From: Flavobacterium sp.
GTDB taxonomy: Bacteria; Bacteroidota; Bacteroidia; Flavobacteriales; Flavobacteriaceae
DNA: 64,000 nucleotides
Assembly: GCF_027483985.1 (NCBI RefSeq)
Contig: NZ_JAIXTJ010000008.1
Span: forward strand, 44,876 to 108,875
Reading direction: 5' to 3'
Shown here: positions 40,969 through 50,476 of the stretch, one piece after another
Numbering within the stretch: the first letter of the stretch is position 1
How the letters are laid out: the number at the start of each line of letters is the position of its first letter
Program-made: the position numbers and the translations under genes
Notes under the pieces: generated by a model
What the model saw: only the letters and a program-made list of their open reading frames with translations
Told to the model about the DNA's origin: nothing
Database searches by the model: none

Positions 40969-42345
40969 ATGAGAAACATTCTTATCATCGGCGCAGGTCG
41001 TTCGGCTTCTTCTTTAATTCAATACCTTCTAAATAAATCAGAGCAAGAAAATCTTCATTTAACTATAGGTGATTTGTCGCTTGAATTGGCTCAAAGAAAA
41101 ACAAACAACCACAAAAATGCAACTGCAATTCAGCTCGATATTCATAACGAAAATCAACGTCATACCGAAATCCAAAAAGCAGATATTGTCATTTCAATGT
41201 TGCCTGCACACATGCATATTGAGGTTGCAAAAGATTGTATCACCTTTAAAAAACACATGGTTACAGCATCTTACGTTTCTGATGCTATGCAAAATCTAAA
41301 TGAAGCTGCCGTAGAAAACGGTTTGATTTTTATGAATGAAATCGGACTTGATCCAGGAATTGATCACATGAGCGCAATGAAAGTCATTGATGAAATTCGT
41401 GAAAAAGGCGGAAAAATGATTTTATTTGAATCGTTTTGTGGCGGATTGGTTGCTCCTGAATCTGACAATAATCTTTGGAATTATAAATTTACTTGGGCAC
41501 CAAGAAATGTGGTTTTGGCCGGACAAGGTGGCGCAGCAAAATTCATTCAAGAAGGAAAATACAAATACATTCCGTATAACAAATTATTTCGTAGAACCGA
41601 ATTTTTATTGGTTGAAGGTTATGGTAAATTCGAAGGTTATGCCAATCGTGATTCGCTAAAATACCGAAGCGTTTATGGTTTAGACGACGTTCTAACGCTT
41701 TATCGCGGAACGATAAGAAGAGTTGGTTTTTCAAAAGCGTGGAATATGTTTGTACAACTCGGAATGACCGATGACACTTATGTAATGGAAAATTCTGAAA
41801 CTATGAGTTTCCGCGAATTTACTAATTCTTTTTTACCTTATCATCCCACAGATTCTGTTGAGATTAAAATGCGTTTGGCCTTAAACATCGAGCAAGACGA
41901 TATTATGTGGGACAAACTTCTAGATTTAGATTTATTCAATCCGAACAAGATTGTTGGGATGAAGAATGCAACTCCTGCACAGATTTTAGAACGAATTTTA
42001 AACGACAGTTGGACTTTGCAACCTGACGACAAAGACATGATTGTAATGTACCACAAATTTGGGTACGAACTCAACGGTAAAGAACAACAAATTGATTCTA
42101 AAATGGTTTGCATTGGCGATGACCAAACCTATACAGCGATGGCTAAAACGGTAGGTTTACCAGTCGCAATGGCTACTTTGCAGATATTGAACGGAAACAT
42201 AAAAACTCCTGGTGTTCAACTTCCCATCAAAAAAGAAGTTTATGAACCAATTTTAAAAGAATTAGAAGAATTCGGAGTGATTTTTAAAGAAACAGTTGCT
42301 CCTTATATTGGTTACAATCCTGACAAATTAGCGGTTTCTGTTTAA
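40969..42345 (+). CDS. saccharopine dehydrogenase family protein (glutamate-forming type)
   Basis: A 458-residue oxidoreductase. An N-terminal Rossmann GAGRSASSLIQYLL (7-20) is followed by the sequence SMLPAHMHIEVAKDCI and NEIGLDPGIDHMSAMK, both saccharopine dehydrogenase signatures, and FCGGLVAPESDNNLWNYKF. The family oxidises saccharopine to glutamate and aminoadipate semialdehyde in lysine breakdown, or works in the reverse sense in synthesis. An Lrp regulator gene follows in the same direction. The ATG at 40969 is preferred to a distant upstream TTG. With glutaryl-CoA dehydrogenase (3881), this supports lysine catabolism. Confidence 0.88.
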   Translation: MRNILIIGAGRSASSLIQYLLNKSEQENLHLTIGDLSLELAQRKTNNHKNATAIQLDIHNENQRHTEIQKADIVISMLPAHMHIEVAKDCITFKKHMVTASYVSDAMQNLNEAAVENGLIFMNEIGLDPGIDHMSAMKVIDEIREKGGKMILFESFCGGLVAPESDNNLWNYKFTWAPRNVVLAGQGGAAKFIQEGKYKYIPYNKLFRRTEFLLVEGYGKFEGYANRDSLKYRSVYGLDDVLTLYRGTIRRVGFSKAWNMFVQLGMTDDTYVMENSETMSFREFTNSFLPYHPTDSVEIKMRLALNIEQDDIMWDKLLDLDLFNPNKIVGMKNATPAQILERILNDSWTLQPDDKDMIVMYHKFGYELNGKEQQIDSKMVCIGDDQTYTAMAKTVGLPVAMATLQILNGNIKTPGVQLPIKKEVYEPILKELEEFGVIFKETVAPYIGYNPDKLAVSV

Positions 42346-42351
42346 TACTTA

Positions 42352-42381
42352 TTTGATTTTAAAACAATATAGCTATTTTTG
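42352..42381 (+). promoter_or_regulatory. promoter of the Lrp gene
   Basis: TTTG (42352-42355), 18-nt spacer and TATTTTTG (42374-42381), an excellent Bacteroidota consensus, 17 bp before the ATG at 42399. Confidence 0.75.
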
Positions 42382-42398
42382 CTTTAAAATTACAAGCA

Positions 42399-42869
42399 AT
42401 GAAAATCAATCAACTTCAAATTGAAATAGACGGAATCGATAAAGAAATTCTTCGCTTTTTGATGGATGATGCTCGAAAACCTATTTTGCAAATAGCAAAT
42501 AAAATTGGAATTTCTGGAGCAGCCATTCACCAACGTTTAAAAAAATTAGAAGATGCTGGCGTCATTTCGGGTTCGAAATTTATTGTAAACAACAAAGTTC
42601 TTGGTTATAAAACTATGGCGTTTATTGGTGTTTATCTTGAAAAAGCAGCGTCAAATGCGGAAGCTGTAAAAGAATTAAAAAAAATTCCTGAAGTTTTAGA
42701 ATGCCATTATACCACCGGAAATTGGAGCATTTTAATTAAAATCATTTGTCGTGACAACGAACATTTAATGCAACTTTTGAACAAAAAAATCCAACCTATT
42801 GATGGTGTTTCTCGAACAGAAACGTTCATTTCATTAGAACAACAAATAGAACGACAAATACAATTGTAG
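42399..42869 (+). CDS. Lrp/AsnC-family transcriptional regulator
   Basis: A 156-residue regulator. The DNA-binding domain (about 1-60) includes ISGAAIHQRLKKLEDAGVI, the helix-turn-helix. The C-terminal RAM domain (about 70-156) binds effector amino acids. It is encoded after the saccharopine dehydrogenase gene, with its own promoter, and may regulate it, by analogy with Lrp/AsnC-type local regulators. Confidence 0.93.
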   Translation: MKINQLQIEIDGIDKEILRFLMDDARKPILQIANKIGISGAAIHQRLKKLEDAGVISGSKFIVNNKVLGYKTMAFIGVYLEKAASNAEAVKELKKIPEVLECHYTTGNWSILIKIICRDNEHLMQLLNKKIQPIDGVSRTETFISLEQQIERQIQL

Positions 42870-42886
42870 GACTTAAAATAAAAAAA

Positions 42887-43165
42887 ATGAACCTCAACAA
42901 ATTTTCAAAAGAAAACATTACGATCGCATTTTATACCATTTATATATTACTTGCTGGAATATGTTATGAACTTTTTCCAGGCGATGCTAAAACTCCAAAT
43001 ATTGGTGTATTATTATTTTATGTGCTGATACCAATAAGTTTAATTTATTTTATGGTTCATCTTACAAAACAATTGTATGGCGGAAAAGGCTACGTAAAAT
43101 GTTTAGTTATTCACGGAGTAGTTTGGGTTTCCATTTTGGTAATACTCTCTTCCTTTATAAAATAA
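42887..43165 (+). CDS. small three-helix membrane protein
   Basis: A 92-residue protein with three hydrophobic segments (about 12-28, 40-60, 70-90) and no recognised family. Loops contain GDAKTPN and YGGKGYVK. It is 17 bp after the Lrp gene, so probably co-transcribed. Confidence 0.6.
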   Translation: MNLNKFSKENITIAFYTIYILLAGICYELFPGDAKTPNIGVLLFYVLIPISLIYFMVHLTKQLYGGKGYVKCLVIHGVVWVSILVILSSFIK

Positions 43166-43166
43166 A

Positions 43167-43194
43167 AAAATCCGTCGGTTGACGGATTTTTAGT
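43167..43194. terminator. bidirectional terminator
   Basis: A perfect 10-bp stem (43167-43176 with 43181-43190), a 4-nt loop and U-type runs in both directions between convergent genes. Confidence 0.8.
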
Positions 43195-43208
43195 TTATGT
43201 TATTTTTA

Positions 43209-43901
43209 TTATTCTCTGCGACCTAAAACTTGGAAAGCCCAATATAATAGTGATGCTAATGCGCCAAGTGCCGCCACAACATAAGTTCTTGCGGCCCATT
43301 TCAAAGCATCTTCTGAACCTGCGTATTCTTCTTGACTCAACATGTTTTTGTTTTTTAACCACGCTAGAGCACGATTACTTGCATCATATTCAACTGGCAA
43401 AGTAATAAAACTAAATGCCGTTGCAATCGCCATTAAAACTAATCCAGCTACTGCTATGTAAAGACCAAGCGAAGTTCCTTTAGAGGCAATTCCTAGAATC
43501 AATCCACCCATAATCAACCATTGCGATAAAGTCGAAGAAACATTTACAACAGGCACCATTTGAGAACGCATCGTTAACCAAGAATAAGCTTGTGCGTGTT
43601 GCACCGCGTGACCACATTCGTGCGCAGCAACTGCAGCAGCAGCAGCATTTCGTTGATTATAAACTCCTTCCGAAAGGTTTACCGTTTTGTTAGCAGGATT
43701 GTAATGATCCGTCAACATACCTGGAGTTGAGATTACTTTTACATCGCGAATTCCGTGATCGGCTAGCATTTTTTCTGCAATTTCGGCGCCGCTCATTCCA
43801 TTACGTAAACTAATTTTTGAATATTGCTCAAATTTACTTTTCAGTTTTGAACTTACTATCCAACTAAATAAAGCTATAACTCCTATTATTAAAAAATACA
43901 T
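43209..43901 (-). CDS. zinc metallopeptidase (YugP-type)
   Basis: A 230-residue membrane protease. HECGH (94-98) is the HExxH zinc-binding motif. Preceding VNLSEGVYNQRNAAAAAVAA matches the YugP family. One N-terminal and several C-terminal membrane helices embed it. The substrate is unknown. Monocistronic, ending at the bidirectional terminator. Confidence 0.92.
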   Translation of the reverse strand: MYFLIIGVIALFSWIVSSKLKSKFEQYSKISLRNGMSGAEIAEKMLADHGIRDVKVISTPGMLTDHYNPANKTVNLSEGVYNQRNAAAAAVAAHECGHAVQHAQAYSWLTMRSQMVPVVNVSSTLSQWLIMGGLILGIASKGTSLGLYIAVAGLVLMAIATAFSFITLPVEYDASNRALAWLKNKNMLSQEEYAGSEDALKWAARTYVVAALGALASLLYWAFQVLGRRE

Positions 43902-43976
43902 AATTATTAAAATTTAAATTAAATAATAAATATCAAATTACACGCCAAACTTTAAAAATGACAGTTTGACATTAGC

Positions 43977-44165
43977 TTATTTGCAAATAGTTACAAAGGC
44001 AATCAACTCACTTGATTCATAATATGTAAACGAAACATTGACGATTTCATATCCTTCCTCTGATTTTGAATTCAAAAAATCTTCTACTTGTTGCGTCAGC
44101 TCTTTTTTCATACTTGAAAAACCAGATTTTTTACTCAATATGTGAATTTCGTGTTTTTTACTCAT
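43977..44165 (-). CDS. small hypothetical protein, DUF4177-like
   Basis: A 62-residue cytoplasmic protein. The stretch VEDFLNSKSEEGYEIVNVSF (about 27-46) resembles the DUF4177 'N-terminal helix, EGYEIVxV strand' arrangement. The role is unknown. No obvious partner; it lies between the peptidase and the beta-barrel genes with gaps of 75 and 87 bp. Confidence 0.6.
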   Translation of the reverse strand: MSKKHEIHILSKKSGFSSMKKELTQQVEDFLNSKSEEGYEIVNVSFTYYESSELIAFVTICK

Positions 44166-44252
44166 TTTAATGTACTTTACGGTTTTAAGGAACTAAATTC
44201 AAAATTATTGTTTCTTATTTATACGTAAAAAATCAAAAATGTTACAAAAAGA

Positions 44253-44924
44253 CTACAACAATGTGATTCCGAAGACAAATCGGTTATTACCTTGCTCTTT
44301 TACTGTATTATTCACACTTGCATAATCCGACTTCCATTTTCCGTTAGTAATTGCGAATTCATAACCTGCATTTAAACGAAGTTTGGTTGATTTATTTTTA
44401 AAAAGATATAACGAAGCCGAAGGTCCAAAGTAAACCATACTGTTTTTAAGCGAAACATTTCCGACATTGTTTACTGGCGTCAAATCGTTTAAATCAAATG
44501 CATTATTTTTAGCATAAATATTTAATTCGCCTTGAGTATTTGACAAATTCAATCCAGTGGTGAAAGCAATTTTTTCTTTATTGATTACGTTGTAATGCAC
44601 TCTTAATCGTGTTGTAAAACCAATATATCTGTTTTCATTACCAGCATTATCGTTTTTAGAATTCAAAAAACCAAAATCAAGATCTCCCGAAAATTTTTTG
44701 TCAAATAAAGTCATTCCGATAAATAATTCGGGCGTAAAACTATTAACCTCGGGCAAACCTGCCGCACGTAACTTTTTATCAATAGCCAACTCATCGTGGA
44801 CTTGAGCATTTAGTCCGTAAGTGAAATAAAATTTTGGCTTCTCTTTAGTCGTGGTTGACGTTGTTTCTTGAGCAAAAGTTACACTAACAAACAGTAATGC
44901 CAGCAAAATCTTAAAATTTTTCAT
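44253..44924 (-). CDS. outer-membrane beta-barrel protein
   Basis: A 223-residue exported protein. Signal peptide (1-18, ending TFAQ). The mature part alternates aromatic and polar residues in about eight strands, ending RFVFGITLL with a terminal hydrophobic residue typical of outer-membrane insertion. No cysteines. The function is unknown, possibly a porin or adhesin. Confidence 0.75.
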   Translation of the reverse strand: MKNFKILLALLFVSVTFAQETTSTTTKEKPKFYFTYGLNAQVHDELAIDKKLRAAGLPEVNSFTPELFIGMTLFDKKFSGDLDFGFLNSKNDNAGNENRYIGFTTRLRVHYNVINKEKIAFTTGLNLSNTQGELNIYAKNNAFDLNDLTPVNNVGNVSLKNSMVYFGPSASLYLFKNKSTKLRLNAGYEFAITNGKWKSDYASVNNTVKEQGNNRFVFGITLL

Positions 44925-45048
44925 ACGTTATTTGTTTAAGTTATTCTTATCAAAACTACAAATCGGATTTAGGATGTAATTGCTTTTTAACTTTAAATTA
45001 TAAATCATCTAACGTTTATTGTTTTGAAAATAAAAACAATAGCTATAA

Positions 45049-45094
45049 AAAACAGCAAATTCGCAAATTTCAATAAAGTTATTTGCGAATTTGC
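45049..45094 (-). terminator. terminator of leuS
   Basis: A perfect 14-bp stem (45055-45068 with 45081-45094) with a 12-nt loop. On the minus strand it is followed by GTTTTTTATAG, a T-rich tail. It lies 21 bp past the leuS stop. Confidence 0.75.
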
Positions 45095-45115
45095 GGTAAA
45101 TAATAATTGAAAAAA

Positions 45116-48100
45116 TTATCCCACCAAATTGATGATTTTTCCCGGAACGATGATTACTTTATTAGGAGTTTTTCCGTCTAATTGTTTTATCGTTCTTTCG
45201 TCGGCCATTACAATTTCTTGAATTTGCGGAACGGTTAAATCTAAAGGTAGTTTAATAGTAAAACGCATTTTGCCATTAAATGAAACCGGATATTCTTTTT
45301 CAGATTCTACTAAATATTTTTCTTCACATATTGGGAAAGCCACAGTTGAAACCGAACCTTCATTACCTAATTGATTCCATAATTCTTCGGCAATATGTGG
45401 TGCATATGGTGAAACCAAAATCGCTAATGGTTCTAGAATCGCTCTGTGATGGCATTTCATTTGTGCCAATTCGTTTACACAAATCATGAACTGTGAAACC
45501 GAAGTATTGAACGAGAAATTCTCGATATCTTCAGTAACTTTCTTAATGGTTTTATGTAATGACTTGTACATTTCTGCCGTAGGTTCATCGTTAGTTACAT
45601 TCAAACCAGTATTTTCATCAAAATACAAACGCCATAACTTCTTCAAGAAACCTGAAACTCCTGTAATTCCAGCAGTATTCCAAGGTTTTGCTTGCTCTAA
45701 CGGACCCAAAAACATTTCATACAAACGCAAAGTATCCGCGCCATAATCAGTACAAATATCATCTGGATTGACAACGTTGTATTTGGATTTTGACATTTTT
45801 TCTACCTCACGACCAACAATGTATTTTCCATCTTCTAAAATGAATTCTGCATCTTTATAATCAGAATATAGTGGATGGTTTTTAAATGCTTCAATGTTTA
45901 ATTCATTGGTAATATCATTTATCACTGATAAATCAACGTGGATAGGAGTAAAATCAAATTTCACACTAACACCACAACTTTCTAAATTTGATATTTTATT
46001 AGTTATTAAAACCTCAAACTTCTTTTCAATTTCTGAAATTCTTTGATTTATTTCATCTGTAACATTTCCTCTTTCGATACTTTCTTTAATGCCCTTAGAA
46101 AAAAGAATTGGATTTTCATTTATTAATTTTTTAAATAGTTCAGTCATCTCATTAGTTGAGTTGTCTTGTTCAACCCAAGTTACGTCAAAATAAGCTCTAT
46201 AAACAAACGCACTCATTCCCAAAATCATTCCTTGATTGATCAATTTTTTGAATGGTTCTTCTGTTGGAGCGTAACCTTTGTCTTTTAGAAATTTGTTCCA
46301 AAAACGAGAATATAATAAATGTCCGGTTGCGTGTTCGCTTCCGCCAATATATAAATCTACGTTTTCCCAATATTTTAGTGCTTCGGCTGAGGCAAATTCG
46401 TTTTCATTGTGCGCATCCATATAACGCATCCAATACCAAGAACTTCCTGCCCAACCTGGCATCGTGTTCAATTCTAAAGGAAAAATTTTAACGTTATCTA
46501 TCAACTGATTACTAACTACTGAACACTGCTCGCTATCCCAAGCCCATGTTGTTGCGTTTCCTAGCGGTGGTTGTCCGTCTTCGGTTGGCAAATATTTCTC
46601 CACTTCTGGCAAAACAATTGGTAAATGTTTGGCATCAATCATCTGTGGCAATCCGTTCACATAATACACCGGAAATGGTTCACCCCAATATCTTTGACGA
46701 GAAAAAACAGCATCGCGCAAACGGTAATTGGTTTTGCCTTTACCTTGATGGATTTTCTCTAGCTCTTCGATACTTTTTTTCGTTCCTTCTTTGTAACCCA
46801 ATCCGTTTAAGAAATCTGAATTTACTAATTCGAAACCACCTTTTTCTCCATAAGCCGCTTCAGAAATATCTTGATTGAAAATATTTTTGATTTCGGGCAT
46901 TCCGTTTTGACCTTTAAAGAAATTTGCGAAAGCATAATCACGTTCGTCACCACACGGAACTGCCATAACTGCACCTGTTCCATAACCAGCCAAAACGTAA
47001 TCGCCAATCCAAACCGGAATTGGTTCTTTTGTAAACGGATGTTCGGCAAACGCACCAGTGAAAACTCCTGAAATGGTTTTTACGTCGGCCATTCGTTCTC
47101 TTTCAGAACGTTTAGCAGTTGCATCAACATAAGCTTCAACCGCCGCTTTTTGTTCTGGAGTTGTGATTTCTGAAACCAATTCATGTTCTGGAGCCAAAGT
47201 CATAAACGTAACTCCAAAAATAGTATCAGGTCTTGTTGTGAAAACTGAAATTAATTTATCTGAATCTTTCAATTTGAAATCTACCGAAGCTCCAACCGAT
47301 TTTCCAATCCAATTTCGTTGTGATTCTTTTATCGATTCACTCCAATCTATAGTTTCTAAACCTTGCAATAATCGTTCGGCATAAGCAGAAATTCGCATCG
47401 ACCATTGTGTCATTTTTTTACGAATAACCGGATGACCACCACGTTCTGAAACTCCGTTAACAATTTCGTCGTTGGCCAAAACGGTTCCTAAAGCCGGACA
47501 CCAATTTACTTCGGTTTCTGCTAAGTAGGTTAATCTATATTTTAAAAGAATTTTTTGCTTTTCCTCATCTGTATAAAACTTCCAATCTGACGGAAAAAAT
47601 ATTTCAACATTATCATCGCAAACTGCTTGTACCGTTGAATTTCCTGCCATTTCAAAAATGGTTATTAAGGTTGAAATGTGTTCGGCTTGATCGGTTTTTT
47701 TATTGTACCAAGAATTGAACAACTGAATGAAAATCCATTGCGTATGCTTGTAATAATCTGGATTAGATGTGCGCACTTCTCTACTCCAATCAAATGAAAA
47801 TCCGATTTTATCTAGTTGTTCACGGTAACGTGTAATATTCTCACGAGTAGTTTTTTCAGGATGTTGTCCTGTTTGAATCGCATATTGTTCGGCAGGCAAA
47901 CCAAACGAATCATATCCTTGCGGATGCAAAACATTAAAACCTTTGTGACGTTTAAATCGAGCCACAATATCGGAAGCAATGTATCCTAATGGATGACCAA
48001 CATGCAAACCTGCACCTGATGGATAAGGAAACATATCCAAAACATAATATTTTGGTTTAACTACGTTCAGTTCGGCTTCGCCTCGGGTTTCGCTGTTATT

Positions 48101-48175
48101 AGATGCAGCAAAAGTTTGATGATCTGCCCAATATTTTTGCCATTTGGCTTCTACTTTTTCGTGATGGTATTTCAT
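45116..48175 (-). CDS. leuS: leucyl-tRNA synthetase with a lineage-specific insertion
   Basis: A 1019-residue class I synthetase. HIGH motif HVGH (58-61), editing domain (about 220-520) and KMSKS (793-797) are present. Near residues 661-742, between GMSAFVYR and TPIHVDLS, there is an unusually long, charged, helix-rich segment of about 80 residues (for example GIKESIERGNVTDEINQRI). As I remember other flavobacterial LeuRS, this loop is only about 20 residues and overall length nearer 940-960. It retains the frame and both flanks, so it is an insertion and not a broken gene. Monocistronic. Confidence 0.95.
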   Translation of the reverse strand: MKYHHEKVEAKWQKYWADHQTFAASNNSETRGEAELNVVKPKYYVLDMFPYPSGAGLHVGHPLGYIASDIVARFKRHKGFNVLHPQGYDSFGLPAEQYAIQTGQHPEKTTRENITRYREQLDKIGFSFDWSREVRTSNPDYYKHTQWIFIQLFNSWYNKKTDQAEHISTLITIFEMAGNSTVQAVCDDNVEIFFPSDWKFYTDEEKQKILLKYRLTYLAETEVNWCPALGTVLANDEIVNGVSERGGHPVIRKKMTQWSMRISAYAERLLQGLETIDWSESIKESQRNWIGKSVGASVDFKLKDSDKLISVFTTRPDTIFGVTFMTLAPEHELVSEITTPEQKAAVEAYVDATAKRSERERMADVKTISGVFTGAFAEHPFTKEPIPVWIGDYVLAGYGTGAVMAVPCGDERDYAFANFFKGQNGMPEIKNIFNQDISEAAYGEKGGFELVNSDFLNGLGYKEGTKKSIEELEKIHQGKGKTNYRLRDAVFSRQRYWGEPFPVYYVNGLPQMIDAKHLPIVLPEVEKYLPTEDGQPPLGNATTWAWDSEQCSVVSNQLIDNVKIFPLELNTMPGWAGSSWYWMRYMDAHNENEFASAEALKYWENVDLYIGGSEHATGHLLYSRFWNKFLKDKGYAPTEEPFKKLINQGMILGMSAFVYRAYFDVTWVEQDNSTNEMTELFKKLINENPILFSKGIKESIERGNVTDEINQRISEIEKKFEVLITNKISNLESCGVSVKFDFTPIHVDLSVINDITNELNIEAFKNHPLYSDYKDAEFILEDGKYIVGREVEKMSKSKYNVVNPDDICTDYGADTLRLYEMFLGPLEQAKPWNTAGITGVSGFLKKLWRLYFDENTGLNVTNDEPTAEMYKSLHKTIKKVTEDIENFSFNTSVSQFMICVNELAQMKCHHRAILEPLAILVSPYAPHIAEELWNQLGNEGSVSTVAFPICEEKYLVESEKEYPVSFNGKMRFTIKLPLDLTVPQIQEIVMADERTIKQLDGKTPNKVIIVPGKIINLVG

Positions 48176-48438
48176 ATGTTAAGATTCTGAATCGTTGCGA
48201 TTGTGATTGACTTAGTTTTGTTTTAATTAATTACAAAATTTTGGTTATCGAAACCCAATAACTTGTAAGAATTTACTTTGATAAAAATTTAGGCTAAAAC
48301 CTTGAAAGTTAATCGAAAGTTAATGTTTACGCTAATTGGTCACAAATTTACATTTATTGTACTAAACTCAAAACTTTAAACGTTATAAACTATGAATAAA
48401 CAAATTCTTTATTATTTTTACGGCTTAAAATACAATAT

Positions 48439-49314
48439 ATGTCATCAAATTTCGATAAATTCCAAAAAAGAAGAGTAATTACATCCTATGTTTCGGTTGT
48501 GATGAGTGTATTCTTAGTTCTTTTTTTGTTAGGAATGTTAGGTCTTTTTATCATCAACTCCAAACGCTTATCTGATAATTTTAAGGAAGATATTGTAATG
48601 ACTGTTTTCTTTAAAAATGAAGCTAACGATACCATTTTCAAGCAATTTGAAGCCGAAATGACCGCCGGAAAATTTGCTAAAGATTTTAAATATGTTTCTA
48701 AAGAAGAAGCTGCAAAACAACACAAAGAAGTGATTGGTGAAGATTTCATGCAGTTTTTAGGAGTTAATCCGTTGCAAAATTCCTATGATATTCACCTCAA
48801 AGCAGATTATGTAACCAATCCAGGTTTTTCTAAAGTTGAAAGTCAAATTCGTAAAAACCCGTTAGTTGCCGATGTTGTTTATGACAAACAATTGATTACT
48901 TTGGTTAACGATAATGTAAAAACCATTAGTATGTGGGTTTTAATTGTTAGTGGCGTTTTTGCTTTTATATCGGTTTTATTAATTAATAGTTCGATGCGAC
49001 TTTCTATCTATGCCAATAGATTTATCATTAAAACGATGCAAATGGTTGGAGCAACCAAAGCCTTTATTAGAAAACCATTTGTAAAACGAAGCATTATTCT
49101 TGGTGTTATTGGCGCTATTCTAGCCGTTTTCGCATTGTTAGGTGTTCTTTTTTATGTTTCTAGTAATTATCCTGCTTTAGATATTTTTAAAGATATCGAA
49201 CTAACCATTATAGTATTATTAGGTGTGTTAGTTCTTGGTGTGTTAATCACTTGGATCAGTACGCACTTTGCAACCCAACGTTTTTTAAACTTAAGAACCG
49301 ACGATCTTTACTAA
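48439..49314 (+). CDS. ftsX: cell-division permease FtsX
   Basis: A 291-residue FtsX. Helix 1 (about 20-38) is followed by a large periplasmic domain (to about 170), then three more helices (about 175-285). The signature NSSMRLSIYANRFIIKTMQMVGATKAFIRKPF appears in the form SSMRLSIYANRF and TMQMVGATKAFI. With FtsE it regulates peptidoglycan hydrolases at the septum. No ftsE is adjacent. The next genes (a DUF3098 protein, uppP, truB) run in the same direction. The upstream 260 bp contain no other gene apart from a 28-codon frame (48392-48478) overlapping the start. Confidence 0.93.
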   Translation: MSSNFDKFQKRRVITSYVSVVMSVFLVLFLLGMLGLFIINSKRLSDNFKEDIVMTVFFKNEANDTIFKQFEAEMTAGKFAKDFKYVSKEEAAKQHKEVIGEDFMQFLGVNPLQNSYDIHLKADYVTNPGFSKVESQIRKNPLVADVVYDKQLITLVNDNVKTISMWVLIVSGVFAFISVLLINSSMRLSIYANRFIIKTMQMVGATKAFIRKPFVKRSIILGVIGAILAVFALLGVLFYVSSNYPALDIFKDIELTIIVLLGVLVLGVLITWISTHFATQRFLNLRTDDLY

Positions 49315-49333
49315 TTTTAAACTCTCAGCATAA

Positions 49334-49582
49334 ATGAAAAATAACGAACAAAAACCAGACTTTCTTTTTGATCAAATCAATTATAAATTTCTTTTGATAG
49401 GAATTGCAGTGATTGCAGTTGGATTTATTTTAATGGCTGGTGGCGGCAGTGATGATCCAAAAGTATTTAATGAAGCAGAGTTGTTTAGTTTTAGAAGAAT
49501 TAGATTAGCACCAACAGTTGTTTTACTAGGATTTGGTGTAACCATTTATTCGATTTTTAAAAATCCTAAATCTAGTAAATAG
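49334..49582 (+). CDS. DUF3098 membrane protein
   Basis: An 82-residue protein with two membrane helices and loop motif GGGSDDPKVFNEAELFSFRRIRLAP, of which GGSDDPKVFNEAELFSFRR is key. DUF3098 regularly lies between ftsX and uppP in Bacteroidota. The role is unknown, possibly a small division or envelope-biogenesis factor. Confidence 0.9.
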   Translation: MKNNEQKPDFLFDQINYKFLLIGIAVIAVGFILMAGGGSDDPKVFNEAELFSFRRIRLAPTVVLLGFGVTIYSIFKNPKSSK

Positions 49583-49663
49583 TGAATGATAAATAGTGAA
49601 TAGTTTTTTAATTCTATTCATTAATTACTTCTTGACTAGTCACTAATCGCTAATTACAAAAAA

Positions 49664-50473
49664 ATGGATTTACTTCAAGCAATTCTTATTGCAATAGTAG
49701 AAGGATTAACAGAATATTTGCCGGTTTCTTCAACAGCTCATATGATTTTTACAAGCTCGTTCTTTGGTATTCAAGAGGACGATTTTGTAAAATTATTTCA
49801 AGTTTCAATTCAATTTGGAGCCATTCTCGCAGTTGTTGTTTTGTATTGGAAAAAGTTTTTTGACTTCAAAAAAATCAATTTCTATATCAAATTGGCTTGT
49901 GCCGTAATACCTGCTTTAATCTTAGGAAAAATATTTGATGATAAAATTGATGCCGTTTTAGGAAATCCGATTCCAATTGCCATCGTTTTAATTCTTGGCG
50001 GAATTGTTTTGCTATTTATTGACGGTCGATTTAACAGCCCAACTATTGCTAACGAAGAAGACATCACTATAAAAAAAGCGGTAACTATTGGTTTTTGGCA
50101 ATGTTTAGCGATGATGCCAGGAACAAGTCGTTCGGCTGCATCAATAATTGGAGGAATGCAACAAGGATTAACAAGAGAAACCGCTGCCGAATTCTCTTTT
50201 TTTCTCGCAGTTCCAACGATGTTGGCTGTAACTACTTATTCTCTTTTCCTTAAAACTTATGAAGTTTCACAATTAAAAGGATACGAATTGTTAACACAAT
50301 CAAGTGATAATTTAAAATTGTTTCTAATCGGAAATATTGTCGCCTTTGTTGTGGCCATAATTGCAATAAAATTCTTCATCGGAATCATTAAAAAATATGG
50401 CTTTAAACCTTGGGGTTATTACAGAATTATTGCTGGAATTATTTTATTGACTTATTTTTCTTTAAACAAATAA
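49664..50473 (+). CDS. uppP: undecaprenyl-diphosphate phosphatase
   Basis: A 269-residue integral membrane phosphatase. EGLTEYLPVSSTAH (13-26) carries the catalytic Glu pair and a conserved His. The second motif is PGTSRSAASIIGG (about 149-161). It recycles the lipid carrier for peptidoglycan and O-antigen. It is 3 bp from truB. The repeat-rich 81 bp before it carry short tandem-like sequence and no gene. Confidence 0.97.
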   Translation: MDLLQAILIAIVEGLTEYLPVSSTAHMIFTSSFFGIQEDDFVKLFQVSIQFGAILAVVVLYWKKFFDFKKINFYIKLACAVIPALILGKIFDDKIDAVLGNPIPIAIVLILGGIVLLFIDGRFNSPTIANEEDITIKKAVTIGFWQCLAMMPGTSRSAASIIGGMQQGLTRETAAEFSFFLAVPTMLAVTTYSLFLKTYEVSQLKGYELLTQSSDNLKLFLIGNIVAFVVAIIAIKFFIGIIKKYGFKPWGYYRIIAGIILLTYFSLNK

Positions 50474-50476
50474 AAT

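Noticed and set aside
45950..46197. The LeuRS insertion as an intein
   Set aside because: No Cys/Ser start, no His-Asn end and no splicing or homing-endonuclease motif.
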